In this document: in pieces, positions 22,055 through 30,266 of the stretch | Position numbering within the stretch: position 1 is the first letter of the stretch | Layout of the letters: each line of letters begins with the position of its first letter | Origin: Gammaproteobacteria bacterium | GTDB taxonomy: Bacteria > Pseudomonadota > Gammaproteobacteria > Ga0077536 | Length of the DNA: 64,000 nucleotides | Reading direction: 5' to 3' | NCBI GenBank assembly: GCA_024234975.1 | Contig: JACKNH010000016.1 | Location: 20,678-84,677, forward strand | Notes under the pieces: model-generated | The model's input: the letters and a program-made list of their open reading frames with translations, nothing else | The model's database searches: none | What the model was told of the DNA's origin: nothing | Program-made: the position numbers and the translations under genes

Positions 22055-23386
22055 TCAGTTGAAGCTGTCAGCCCACAGGTTGTCCGCCCAGGTAAACATC
22101 TGACGATATTGTTCCCTGCTCCACCGCTCCGCCTCGCCGACTTTGGTCGCCTGCATCGCGCGCGTTGCCGGGTTATAGGCATAGACTGCCGTCAGATACG
22201 ATGCCTGGTCGTAGGTGATAGGACTGAAGCACGCCGAATTGGTGGTTAGATTTGCCAGGCGCTCAGCCGTATTCAATGGCTGCCCGGCGAATCGCCGCAG
22301 AATTGCATCGGCACAAACCTTGGCCTGCGAATTTGCCATATGTCCCGACTTCGGTTGGGAACTGCCCTGCGAATCGCCGATGATGTGCACCGCGTCGCAG
22401 CCGCTGACGGTTGACTCGTATCCAAGCACGTCGACCGGCGCCCAGCGCTGCGAAGTGGGAACCAGACCCGACGTCTTCAGGAACCACGAAGCCTGTTGCG
22501 GCCCGATAACATTCAAAACATCGCCGTCAAAATCACCGATGCTGGTTTGAGCGACACGATGTACGGAATCGACCGCTTGCAGTTTCGCATTGGGGTAATA
22601 CTCGATGATGTTCCGGTACATTCCCTCAAACGCGCGACGGAAAGTCGCTTCCTCCGCCTGTATGTGGTCGTTTTCATCGAGTACGATCACCTTCGGTGGC
22701 GCGCCTATCGCGTTGCCGCCGATGATGCCACTGCGTCGACCGAGAATATCGGCAACGGTACACGCGCGCTCATAGGGGCCGGGCGGGCAGCGGTAGGGCG
22801 ATTTCGGAATTGTCATGACAAACCGGCCGTTGTCGGGCATGGCGGCGATCTGATCCCGCAGCAGACGGGTCTGACCGCCCGCAATCCACGCGTGGGGTAC
22901 CGCAGACTTATCCCAACCCGGCACGTTTCGAAAATTGATGCCGGTTGCGGCGACGATTCTGTCGGCGCTCAACCAGCCTCCACCACGCAATTTGACGCGA
23001 ATGCCTGGCCCGTCGATCTCATCGACGCTGTCCTGGATGAACGTCACGCCGTAGCGCTGCACCAGGTCGGTGAACCCAAGCGCCAGATCGGACATCTGCA
23101 GGCGTTGGTTGAGCACCAGATTGCTCATGACGCACGAGATGTGGCGCGACGAACGGTCGATGAGGACCACGTCCACCGCACCCCCGCTCCAATGACGCAG
23201 GTACTTGGCGACAGTGGCGCCACCAAACCCGGCACCGATGACGATGACCCGCGGATTCGCCGCGGCGCGCAGCACGTTGGGCGCTGCCGCCAACCCGATG
23301 GCGCCGGCGACATGGCCGATAAAGCCGCGGCGGGAAAGCCCTCGGTCCGCCTCGGCATTGGATGGCCTTGCAGATTTCCCGTTCAT
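22055..23386 (-). CDS. fccB: Flavocytochrome c sulfide dehydrogenase-type flavoprotein subunit
   Basis: FAD protein of 443 residues resembling the flavoprotein subunit of flavocytochrome c:sulfide dehydrogenase, which oxidises sulfide in the periplasm. A Tat signal (SRRGFIGHVAG, about 18-28) is followed by the FAD motif VIVIGAGFGG. The redox-active cysteine region is CPPGPYERAC, with a second cysteine late in the chain (NSACFSP), as in FccB. The substrate could be another reduced sulfur compound. The ATG overlaps the stop of the upstream cytochrome c gene by four bases, so the two are co-translated partners. Confidence 0.87.
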   Translation of the reverse strand: MNGKSARPSNAEADRGLSRRGFIGHVAGAIGLAAAPNVLRAAANPRVIVIGAGFGGATVAKYLRHWSGGAVDVVLIDRSSRHISCVMSNLVLNQRLQMSDLALGFTDLVQRYGVTFIQDSVDEIDGPGIRVKLRGGGWLSADRIVAATGINFRNVPGWDKSAVPHAWIAGGQTRLLRDQIAAMPDNGRFVMTIPKSPYRCPPGPYERACTVADILGRRSGIIGGNAIGAPPKVIVLDENDHIQAEEATFRRAFEGMYRNIIEYYPNAKLQAVDSVHRVAQTSIGDFDGDVLNVIGPQQASWFLKTSGLVPTSQRWAPVDVLGYESTVSGCDAVHIIGDSQGSSQPKSGHMANSQAKVCADAILRRFAGQPLNTAERLANLTTNSACFSPITYDQASYLTAVYAYNPATRAMQATKVGEAERWSREQYRQMFTWADNLWADSFN

Positions 23387-23709
23387 TGGCCACCTCCCCC
23401 GTTGCGCGCCCGCTCCGGCAGGTTCTGATAATAGTTGGCGATGTTCCGCAACTGCTCGGGTGTGTAACCCTGTGCCTGATGTTCCATGATGTTCTCAGCA
23501 CGCAATTCGAACAACATTTCCATCAGTTTCTCGTAGGTTTCCTCTCCTGCCAGTTTCTGAATATCACCGACCGAGCGGCCGTCGGTGCCATGGCATTGAG
23601 CACACTGGCTGGCTATCAATCGCTCTATCGAAGGATCAGCGGCTGCCTCTCCCATCGGCGCCATGACAAGCAATGCTGCGTTGATTCCGCAAAACAGTTT
23701 TCGGTTCAT
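23383..23709 (-). CDS. Small periplasmic cytochrome c (flavocytochrome partner)
   Basis: A 108-residue monoheme class I cytochrome c. A signal peptide (about 1-24, ending AEAA-like) precedes the heme site CAQCH at residues 36-40; the single following domain has a GYTPEQLRNIANYYQ helix typical of cytochrome c553-like domains. It is the electron acceptor expected for the flavoprotein encoded directly downstream with a 4-base overlap. The Allochromatium FccA is diheme and larger, so this is a one-domain version. Confidence 0.87.
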   Translation of the reverse strand: MNRKLFCGINAALLVMAPMGEAAADPSIERLIASQCAQCHGTDGRSVGDIQKLAGEETYEKLMEMLFELRAENIMEHQAQGYTPEQLRNIANYYQNLPERARNGGGGQ

Positions 23710-24030
23710 GTTGATTTCCCCTGTCTGTCTGCTGGCCGATAGCTGATGCCGGGCGGCGCCATCAGCATGTGACGCCTTCTACTCGTGCAGGCGCCCTTGC
23801 GGGACTGGCATCGGTGTTGGCTCAAGCAGGAACGGTTTGACTCAATCAAGGCCCGGCGATTATTGGCCTCTGACAAGGGTAAGAAAAGGAATTATCTCGC
23901 ACATGCACGGAAGTTCCGTGCCGCTAGTGCGCAAGTGATATTGCGTATGGTTCTGATTCAGGATACCGCCCGAAGTTGGGAACTATACCGCTTGCACAAC
24001 CTGCGCGGTTTCAGTGGTGATTTGATGAAC
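23710..24030. other. Intergenic region upstream of the flavocytochrome genes
   Basis: The 321 bp between the cytochrome c start and the next minus-strand gene contain no convincing gene. A 17-bp near-perfect palindrome, GCACGGAAgTTCCGTGC (23905-23921), lies about 200 bp upstream of the cytochrome start and could be an operator for a dimeric regulator. A plus-strand frame crossing the region is composed of atypical residues and overlaps the minus-strand gene, so I do not call it. Confidence 0.35.
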
Positions 24031-24423
24031 TCACGCGTATTTCAACGCTTCATCCATCAGGAACAGATCCGTCAGCAAAGCCCGCAGATGGATGGAGGCA
24101 TTGAGATTGTCTATGAGTTGCGAGCTGATGGATTTCTGCGCGGCCACCAGGCGAACTGCGACCAGCGCCTTGTGCGAATCAGTGGCCAGCAAATCGATGA
24201 ACGGGTCGAAAGTTGCCGACTCATGCGCGGCAACAACACGGCAATCTTCGGCAAGCCCGGATAATCCCGTAGCAAGGGCATCCAGATGAAAGCGAATGCC
24301 ACTCATGGCGCCTGGGCCTTCATCCTGGTCACGACCTTGCGCGGCGTACGCCAACATGAATTCGTACGCGCCCTCGATCTTGTCGATGCGATCAGCGAGT
24401 GTGTTACCAGCGTTGGATGTCAT
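24031..24423 (-). CDS. Uncharacterised helical protein in a cytochrome b operon
   Basis: A 130-residue acidic, mostly helical protein with no signal peptide, no membrane span and no motif I recognise. Its start overlaps the end of the cytochrome b561-type gene by 20 bases, so it is very likely co-translated with it. The composition (many Ala, Leu, Asp, several His) suggests a soluble helical bundle. By position it could be an assembly factor or regulator of the membrane cytochrome, but this is guesswork from context. Confidence 0.65.
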   Translation of the reverse strand: MTSNAGNTLADRIDKIEGAYEFMLAYAAQGRDQDEGPGAMSGIRFHLDALATGLSGLAEDCRVVAAHESATFDPFIDLLATDSHKALVAVRLVAAQKSISSQLIDNLNASIHLRALLTDLFLMDEALKYA

Positions 24424-25018
24424 GGTTCTTTTCCCGCTCCGATTCAGTCAGCCAGCCCTTGATCATTGATCGCGTGTAGCACAGTTTCTCCGGGCGCAGC
24501 GCGAAATAGATGTGCAGCATGATAGTTGTAACCAACGTAAGCGCCGCCAGACCGTGCAACACGTACACCGTGCCCCACTGCGCTTCGGTCAACCAGTAGG
24601 GGTTACGTTCCCAGAATGGCGTGTCCACCCGCACCATCATCAAGCCCCCGGTAACCAGGACCGCCAGAATCAGAATCGTCACCAGCAGGTGCATGCTTTT
24701 TTGCGCCAGCGAATACTTGCCTGGCTTTATTGCCCGTCCAGCGGGTGAGAGTGCGGCTTTGAGGTTGGAAAGGCCCTCGCCCAAATCCCGAGGGCTGACC
24801 CAGATGGCCGTTGCCCGTTGGAACACCAGGGCTCGCACCACATGGATTAACACCGCAATGCCGAGCACCACACCGGTCGCCCAATGAATGGTGACCCAGC
24901 TGAATTTGATCCCGAGAATCGGCAGGAAAGCTGTCGCCATCAATACCAGTACGCAGGCGGCAGTCAGCCAGTGAAAAATACGATCAATGAGTGCGTGCCG
25001 GAGTATGTGAGCAGCCAT
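24404..25018 (-). CDS. Cytochrome b561-type membrane protein
   Basis: A 204-residue inner-membrane protein with about four to five hydrophobic spans, similar to the cytochrome b561 / Ni-Fe-hydrogenase b-type / formate dehydrogenase gamma superfamily. Candidate heme-ligating histidines are in LIDRIFHWLTAA (first span), TIHWATGVVLGIAVLIHVVRAL (second), KSMHLLV (third) and VLHGLAAL...MLHIYFALRPEK (last). Such proteins carry electrons between the quinone pool and periplasmic partners. Here the partners may be the flavocytochrome pair encoded downstream. It lies 75 bp after a 54-residue membrane protein gene. Confidence 0.83.
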   Translation of the reverse strand: MAAHILRHALIDRIFHWLTAACVLVLMATAFLPILGIKFSWVTIHWATGVVLGIAVLIHVVRALVFQRATAIWVSPRDLGEGLSNLKAALSPAGRAIKPGKYSLAQKSMHLLVTILILAVLVTGGLMMVRVDTPFWERNPYWLTEAQWGTVYVLHGLAALTLVTTIMLHIYFALRPEKLCYTRSMIKGWLTESEREKNHDIQRW

Positions 25019-25093
25019 GAGCTATCAATTCGTTGTGAAGTTACTGAAGTCCGATGCCATCCCCTGTTGAGCCGGCATCGCTTCGTTGCGGCG

Positions 25094-25258
25094 TTACTGG
25101 TCCGAATGACCTCTGCGCTTCAGCAGCCAGGCTGCCACCAGGTGGACGACGATAATCGCGACGCCGGCGTAAAAGAAATAAGGCAGCAGGTCCCATGACA
25201 TACCAGCCAGACTTCGCTGGCCCCAGGCATCGCTGCTGTAACGGAATACTTCGATCAT
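25094..25258 (-). CDS. 54-residue single-span membrane protein
   Basis: A small frame starting at ATG 25258 (MIEVFRYSSDAWGQ...) and ending at TAA 25094-25096. Residues about 24-46 form one clear hydrophobic helix (LLPYFFYAGVAIIVVHLVAAW), followed by a basic KRRGH tail, an orientation with the C-terminus in the cytoplasm. It is located immediately before the cytochrome b561-type gene on the same strand, so it may be a small subunit or assembly peptide of that complex. I do not recognise a family. No strong ribosome site is seen, which lowers confidence. Confidence 0.6.
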   Translation of the reverse strand: MIEVFRYSSDAWGQRSLAGMSWDLLPYFFYAGVAIIVVHLVAAWLLKRRGHSDQ

Positions 25259-25297
25259 TGGTTAATTACTCTATTTGATACCACAATCCCGAAGGTA

Positions 25298-25403
25298 CGT
25301 CAGTTGGAGTAAACCCGTAAGGACCCGCTGTGAATACGTCCTTGTACGCTCGGGCTCGGCATCCCTGCCTCGCACGGTCCTTACGGGTTTACTCCAACTG
25401 ACG
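25298..25403. repeat. 106-bp hairpin element, copy 1
   Basis: Arms of 28 bp (25298-25325 and 25376-25403) are perfectly complementary and enclose a 50-base core. The core is about 90% identical to the reverse complement of the core at 44173-44221. The inner nine bases of each arm (GTAAGGACC) and the outermost CGTC are shared between copies, but the middle of the arm is entirely different, yet complementary within each copy. It lies between the PaoB-like gene and the 54-residue membrane protein gene. It encodes no protein, and I see no target-site duplication. Confidence 0.85.
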
Positions 25404-25467
25404 CCTGATATCACCTGGGTTGCACAAGCAAAATGCCGGGGTCCCGCTGACCTCAGCGCCAAACGAA

Positions 25468-26460
25468 CTACGCGTCACGAATCGCGCGGCGGACCAGGTT
25501 CTCCATCAGCGGGATCTTGAAATGGTTATAGTTCAACGGCGTTGCGCCCCGGCTCGCCGACTGCGCGGCGAGTTCGAAGGTTTCGTCGTTGCGCACACTG
25601 CCTTTGACGACTTCTTCCACTACCGTCAGCCGGCGCGGCACGCATTGTACGCCACCGCATACGATACGGATGTCATCAATGGTGGAGCCGGTCAGCTTGA
25701 TTACCGATGCGACGTTGACCAGCGCGAAGTCCCAGGTGTTGCGATCAGCAACTTTCTCGAAATACCAGCGCGCACCGGCCCATGTTGCAGGGATGCGTAC
25801 AGACTTAAGAATGTCACCCGGTTCCAGCACGGTCATCCGGGTGATGTTCACATCGGGGCCGATGAAGAAATTCTCCGCTGCGATCTCGCGCTCGCCGTCC
25901 TTGTTGACCACGACCATGCGCGCATCCAGCGCCACCAGTGCCACCGCCGTATCGGAGGGTGTCACCGCCACGCAGCGATCGGCGCCGAACAGACAATGCT
26001 CACGGTTCACACCTTCCGGTGAATCGGCATAACACTTGTTGCCGCCAGCCCGGTAACAGTCCAGACCATAGCGGTAATACCAGCAGCGCGCGTCCTGACA
26101 CAGATTGCCGCCCAGGGTCGCCTGATTGCGGATTTGCGGGCTGGCCACCCGCGAGGCGGCGGTCCCGAGCAACGGGAATTTGGCGTTAATCGCCGCGTTG
26201 GTAGCCACTTCGCGCAGCGTGGTCAACGCACCGATCTCGATGCCGTCGGCGGTTTCAGTGATTCCACGCAGCGCTTGAATGCCGCCAAGGTCGATAACGG
26301 CCTTGGGTTGCTTTGCCCGATCCTTGAACCAGTCCAGGCTGTCCTGCCCGCCCGCCAGCTTCCAACTCTCTTCACCGAACTTGTCGAGCAGACTCAGCGC
26401 GTTATCCAAATCCGCGGGCTGATACAGCTCGAAGCCTTTCATCATGTCGCCTCTGGCCAT
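25468..26460 (-). CDS. Molybdenum hydroxylase FAD subunit (PaoB-like)
   Basis: The 330-residue middle subunit of a xanthine-oxidase-family enzyme. An FAD-binding PCMH domain fills about 1-225, with the motifs KLAGGQD and GALTT, and ATLGGNLCQDAR at about 115-125; the CO-dehydrogenase flavoprotein C-terminal domain follows. Cysteines at 121, 126, 135, 143, 156 and 163 form an insertion resembling the extra [4Fe-4S] cluster loop of E. coli PaoB and 4-hydroxybenzoyl-CoA reductase. The ATG has AGGGAG eight bases upstream. It is the last of three co-directional subunit genes. Confidence 0.9.
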   Translation of the reverse strand: MARGDMMKGFELYQPADLDNALSLLDKFGEESWKLAGGQDSLDWFKDRAKQPKAVIDLGGIQALRGITETADGIEIGALTTLREVATNAAINAKFPLLGTAASRVASPQIRNQATLGGNLCQDARCWYYRYGLDCYRAGGNKCYADSPEGVNREHCLFGADRCVAVTPSDTAVALVALDARMVVVNKDGEREIAAENFFIGPDVNITRMTVLEPGDILKSVRIPATWAGARWYFEKVADRNTWDFALVNVASVIKLTGSTIDDIRIVCGGVQCVPRRLTVVEEVVKGSVRNDETFELAAQSASRGATPLNYNHFKIPLMENLVRRAIRDA

Positions 26461-26472
26461 GTATCGTGCTCC

Positions 26473-28875
26473 CTAAACGCAGTTGGTCTGAAGTGGTTTG
26501 TGTGACTGCTCGCGCCCGGCGGCAGCATTGACGATCTGGTCCGGCGTGACCGGCACCCGGTTGAAATAGTGGCCACCGAGCGCATCGGAAATCGCCGACA
26601 ACAGCGCACCGGCCGCGCACCCCATCACCGGTTCACCGATGCCTTTGGTACCGACCGGGTTCTGCCGGTCAGGCTGATCGACCCAGGCGCTGCGCATGTT
26701 CGTCGGCATGTCCATATAGGACGGCGGCTTGACCTGATAAAGCCCGACGTTGGCGGGCAGGCCGTTCTGCGGATCGTAGACATGTCGTTCCAGGCCAGCC
26801 TGACCGATGCCCATGATCGCGCCGCCCTTTATTTGCGTGTCCAGCCCTTGCGGATGAATCACCGTACCGCAGTCCGCCACGCCGACATAATCCTTGATTT
26901 CGTACTTGCCGGTTTCAATATCGAGTTCGATTTCCATGAAACCAGCGGCAAGTGCCGGCACCAGGCCATGCTGCGGCAGGTTGTCCTTGGCCGCACCAAT
27001 CAATCCGGTACCCGCAATAGCCGCCACGGATGCCGCGGTCATCGGGTTCAGGTCTTCCGCCACTTCATGCCCATCGAATTTGCCACCTAGTTCGATCGCG
27101 CGTTGCGCGGCCTGGGCGTAAGTCATCGACTTGCTGTTGTCAGCCCTGGCAACTACCTTTTCGTCCGCAATGTCGTAGTCATCCGGGCTGCCGCCGAGAT
27201 CCATCGCGGCGATTTCCTTCAACTTGTTCAACGCATCGGTTGCCGCCACGTAGTTTGTGCGCGTCATCGTGTAAGAGGTGTTGCTGCCGAACTGGCCCAG
27301 ATTCCACGGCAGGTTCTTGCGGCTGTCTCCGCGTTCAACAACACAGTTGTCCCAGTCATAGCCGAGGATCTCGGCCGCCACGCGCGAGGTGCCGCTGTGT
27401 GAATACGTGCCGAGGTTGCCGATGCCGGTATGGATGTGCAGCTTGCCGTCCGGCGTGATGCACACCAGGCCATCAAAGCCGTTGGAGCCGGCAGGATGGA
27501 ATGCCTGGCCGACGCCGATACCTGTTACCTTGGAACCACGTCGCTGACCGCTGCGTTGAATGCGGTTATCCCAGTCGAACTCCCGCTTGCCGATGTCGAG
27601 CGCTTCTTTCAAGTATGCACTCGTCAAAGGTTCGCGGTTCTCACCTATGGCGCCGTCATTGTCGGGCGCATTCAGGCGGCGCAAGGCAACCCGGTCGATG
27701 CCCAACGACTTGGCGGCCTTGTCCATCAAGGGTTCCAGCGCCACCGCAATCTGGTTCTGCCCCGGGCCGCGCTGTGCGGACTTGGGCGGTGTATTGGCGA
27801 ACACCGGAATGCCGCGCCAACGCATCGATTCCGGCTGGTAGACCAGCGATACCGCTTCGGCCGCCCCGGTCCAGTCCGGAAAGCCGGCGTAGGGACCATT
27901 TTCCTGCACGATATAAATGTCGGCGGCGAGGATGCGTCCGTTTTCGGCGAACCCGAGTTTGATGCGGCCCTGGAAACCATGGCGTGAATATCCCAGGAAG
28001 TACTCCTCAGCGCGGCTGACCCGCAGCATGACGGGACGGCTGACTTTCCTGGCCGCATAGGCGGGTATCATCATCAGAGGGTACGCCGATCCCTTGGAAC
28101 CGAAGCCACCACCGCAGTTTTCCGAAATGAATACAAGATCCTTCAACTCGATGCCCAGCATGCGCGCCAACGGCGGCGCGGCGAAGCTCTGGCTTTGGAT
28201 TGAGCCGTAAACGAAGCATTTGCCACCTTCCCAATACGCCATGCAACTGCGTGGCTCCATCGAGTTGTGCGGCATGCCGGCGGTGACGAAGGATTCATCC
28301 AGCACCAGCTTGGCTTCACCGAACTTCGCATCAAGATCACCGTACGACCATTCGCGCGCGGGTTGGCCTTGCGGCAGCTGGCCGTCGCTGGCTGCCGCAA
28401 AGTCACGCGCAGTCCATTTAATCGTGGTCGGCTGGAACGCCAGGTTGCCAACGTTACCGACGTCGATCGCGTTGGGACCACCGGGGTACAGGCTTTCCAG
28501 CGGATCGATCGTGAACGGCAGCGGCTCGTATTCTATGCGGATGCGCTCGATGGCGTCGGCAGCGATGGTTTCGGATTCGGCGATCACCGCCAGTATCGGA
28601 TCACCGACGAACACCGGTTCGTTGGTCAGCGCTGGCTGGCCGGGTGCCTGGCCGGGCGGCAGATCGTCAGCGGTCAGGATGCCGACAACGCCGGGCAGTG
28701 CGGCGGCGGCGGAGATATCGAGGTTGCGCACGCGCGCATGCGGCATCGGGCTCAACAGCATCTTCGCGAATACCATGCCATCCGCGCGGAAATCCTCGGC
28801 GTACTTGGCGGCGCCGGTGACCTTGGCCCGCACGTCGTGCGGCATGAAATTCTTGCCAATCAGCTTGTAGGCCAT
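26473..28875 (-). CDS. Molybdenum hydroxylase large subunit (PaoC-like, Mo-binding)
   Basis: The 800-residue catalytic subunit of a xanthine dehydrogenase/aldehyde oxidase-type complex. Recognised segments are the N-terminal domain (DVRAKVTGAAKYAED), the FISENCGGGFGSKG loop of the molybdopterin-binding domain, and the C-terminal GTKGIGEPVMG, whose Glu is the general base. It has no signal peptide of its own; export would rely on the Tat signal of the iron-sulfur subunit encoded three bases upstream. Aromatic aldehydes or N-heterocycles are possible substrates; the sequence does not decide. Confidence 0.92.
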   Translation of the reverse strand: MAYKLIGKNFMPHDVRAKVTGAAKYAEDFRADGMVFAKMLLSPMPHARVRNLDISAAAALPGVVGILTADDLPPGQAPGQPALTNEPVFVGDPILAVIAESETIAADAIERIRIEYEPLPFTIDPLESLYPGGPNAIDVGNVGNLAFQPTTIKWTARDFAAASDGQLPQGQPAREWSYGDLDAKFGEAKLVLDESFVTAGMPHNSMEPRSCMAYWEGGKCFVYGSIQSQSFAAPPLARMLGIELKDLVFISENCGGGFGSKGSAYPLMMIPAYAARKVSRPVMLRVSRAEEYFLGYSRHGFQGRIKLGFAENGRILAADIYIVQENGPYAGFPDWTGAAEAVSLVYQPESMRWRGIPVFANTPPKSAQRGPGQNQIAVALEPLMDKAAKSLGIDRVALRRLNAPDNDGAIGENREPLTSAYLKEALDIGKREFDWDNRIQRSGQRRGSKVTGIGVGQAFHPAGSNGFDGLVCITPDGKLHIHTGIGNLGTYSHSGTSRVAAEILGYDWDNCVVERGDSRKNLPWNLGQFGSNTSYTMTRTNYVAATDALNKLKEIAAMDLGGSPDDYDIADEKVVARADNSKSMTYAQAAQRAIELGGKFDGHEVAEDLNPMTAASVAAIAGTGLIGAAKDNLPQHGLVPALAAGFMEIELDIETGKYEIKDYVGVADCGTVIHPQGLDTQIKGGAIMGIGQAGLERHVYDPQNGLPANVGLYQVKPPSYMDMPTNMRSAWVDQPDRQNPVGTKGIGEPVMGCAAGALLSAISDALGGHYFNRVPVTPDQIVNAAAGREQSHKPLQTNCV

Positions 28876-28878
28876 GTT

Positions 28879-29553
28879 CTAGGCTCCCCGCGCGGCACGC
28901 ATCACCGCATTCAGATAGTTGTCATAGGCACCGCAGCGGCACAGGTTCCCCGCCATTGCTTCGCGCGCCTGCTGGCGCGAGGGCCGCGGATTCTCCTTCA
29001 ACAACGCGACGGCAGACATCACCTGGCCAGGGGTGCAGAACCCGCATTGCGGGCCGAGTTCATCGATGAACGCCTGCTGCACCGGATGCAGCGAGCCATC
29101 GGCGGCGGCCAACCCTTCAATCGTCATGACGTTGCGGCCGCGCAGCGTGTGTGTCAGCACCGAGCAGGCGTTATAGGCGACATCGTCAATCAACACCGTA
29201 CAGGCACCGCATTCACCGCGATCACACCCGAGCTTGGTCCCGGTGAGGCTCAACTTGTAGCGCAGCGTCATCGCCAGGGTTTCCTGTGGCAACACATCCA
29301 CCGTCCGTCTTTCGCCATTGACGTTAAGAACGAGCATGCGCTCGACCGTTCCGGGTGCCGGCGCCGACGCGCTGCCGCCATCGCCGCTGTCACTCGAACA
29401 CCCCGCCATCGTCATCAGGTAGCCACCGGCGGAGACGGTCGCGCCGGAGGCGATCACGCCCTTGATGAAGTTACGGCGGGAAGTCCGCGACCGGGTACTG
29501 ACGGCGGTCGGCGACGCGGAATAAGGTCCGGAATTGTTCATGTCATCGGACAT
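28879..29553 (-). CDS. Molybdenum hydroxylase [2Fe-2S] subunit with Tat signal (PaoA-like)
   Basis: A 224-residue iron-sulfur subunit. A twin-arginine signal (TSRRNFIKG, about 24-32) and a hydrophobic stretch ending near a cysteine (MAGCSS) precede two [2Fe-2S] domains. The plant-ferredoxin type has CDRGECGACTV and a later NACSVL; the helical type has CGFCTPGQV and NLCRCGAY. E. coli PaoA has the same Tat-led layout for a periplasmic aldehyde oxidase. The AGC after the hydrophobic stretch could even mark a lipoprotein-like anchor. It is first in the order A-C-B, unlike E. coli paoABC. No XdhC/PaoD chaperone gene is adjacent. Confidence 0.92.
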   Translation of the reverse strand: MSDDMNNSGPYSASPTAVSTRSRTSRRNFIKGVIASGATVSAGGYLMTMAGCSSDSGDGGSASAPAPGTVERMLVLNVNGERRTVDVLPQETLAMTLRYKLSLTGTKLGCDRGECGACTVLIDDVAYNACSVLTHTLRGRNVMTIEGLAAADGSLHPVQQAFIDELGPQCGFCTPGQVMSAVALLKENPRPSRQQAREAMAGNLCRCGAYDNYLNAVMRAARGA

Positions 29554-29628
29554 GGCAATCTGCTCCTGGGCGTTGAGGTGGGGTGAGAGGTCTGCCGAAT
29601 GCTAGAACCTATGCGGCGCTAATTCAAT

Positions 29629-29663
29629 GCGGACGGCACCGCGTGAAGCGCTGTGCCGTCCGC
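29629..29663 (-). terminator. Hairpin downstream of the peroxiredoxin gene
   Basis: GCGGACGGCAC (29629-29639) pairs perfectly with GTGCCGTCCGC (29653-29663) around a 13-base loop, seven bases past the peroxiredoxin stop codon. Its GGACGGC/GCCGTCC stem resembles the hairpin at 22007-22037. No strong U tract is seen. Confidence 0.55.
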
Positions 29664-29669
29664 CCGTAC

Positions 29670-30209
29670 TCAATGCATGTTGGCGGCCAGGGCCCGGATA
29701 TCCTCGATCACTTCCGCTGAATGATCAGATGGTGTGACTTCGCGATAAATCTTGGCGATGTTGCCATGCGGATCGACGATGAAGGTATGGCGCGCCGCAA
29801 TCGTCATGCCGCGGAATTCGGCCTTGCTGCCGTACGCCTGTGCCACCGCGCCATCGGCGTCGGACAGCAACGTGAACGGCAGCTTGTGGTGTTCGGCAAA
29901 TGCTGCGTGGCTTTCCACCGAATCCAGGCTGATGCCCAGCACCACGCCGCCCAGGCTGCGCACGACGGCGATGTCATCGCGGAACCGACAGGCCTCCTCG
30001 GTGCAACCCGGGGTTTCATCCTTGGGATAGAAATAGACCACCACCCATTTGCCCTGGTAGTCCGCCAGTGCGTGCATCTGGTTGTTCTGGTCCGCCAGAT
30101 TGAATGCCGGCGCGGCATCACCGACCGCGAGCTCCGCTGCGGCCATTGAAGAACCGCCGATTAACAGCGCGATACTCAGCGCGCGCAATATACGAGTCAC
30201 GATCTGCAT
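29670..30209 (-). CDS. Exported peroxiredoxin (PrxQ/BCP type)
   Basis: A 179-residue thiol peroxidase that reduces hydroperoxides. The peroxidatic and resolving cysteines are five residues apart in PGCTEEACRFRD, the atypical 2-Cys PrxQ arrangement. Residues 1-25 look like a signal peptide ending in AAA/AAE, so the enzyme probably works in the periplasm, unlike cytoplasmic E. coli Bcp. An AAGGAG ribosome site precedes the ATG. It could protect the neighbouring periplasmic redox enzymes from peroxide. Confidence 0.9.
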   Translation of the reverse strand: MQIVTRILRALSIALLIGGSSMAAAELAVGDAAPAFNLADQNNQMHALADYQGKWVVVYFYPKDETPGCTEEACRFRDDIAVVRSLGGVVLGISLDSVESHAAFAEHHKLPFTLLSDADGAVAQAYGSKAEFRGMTIAARHTFIVDPHGNIAKIYREVTPSDHSAEVIEDIRALAANMH

Positions 30210-30266
30210 GCCAGGTCTCCTTGAAAAACCGATGAGGTGGGTTCGAAAAACCGTGGCACTTCCCCT

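Noticed and set aside
23785..24264. A 159-codon plus-strand frame near the cytochrome genes
   Set aside because: It opposes the minus-strand 130-residue gene that overlaps the cytochrome b gene; the plus frame has an Arg/Gln/His-heavy composition typical of shadows.
28267..29586. A 439-codon plus-strand frame over the molybdenum hydroxylase genes
   Set aside because: Antisense to the Mo-binding and iron-sulfur subunits, whose motifs are firm; composition is His/Arg/Gly-rich without any domain.
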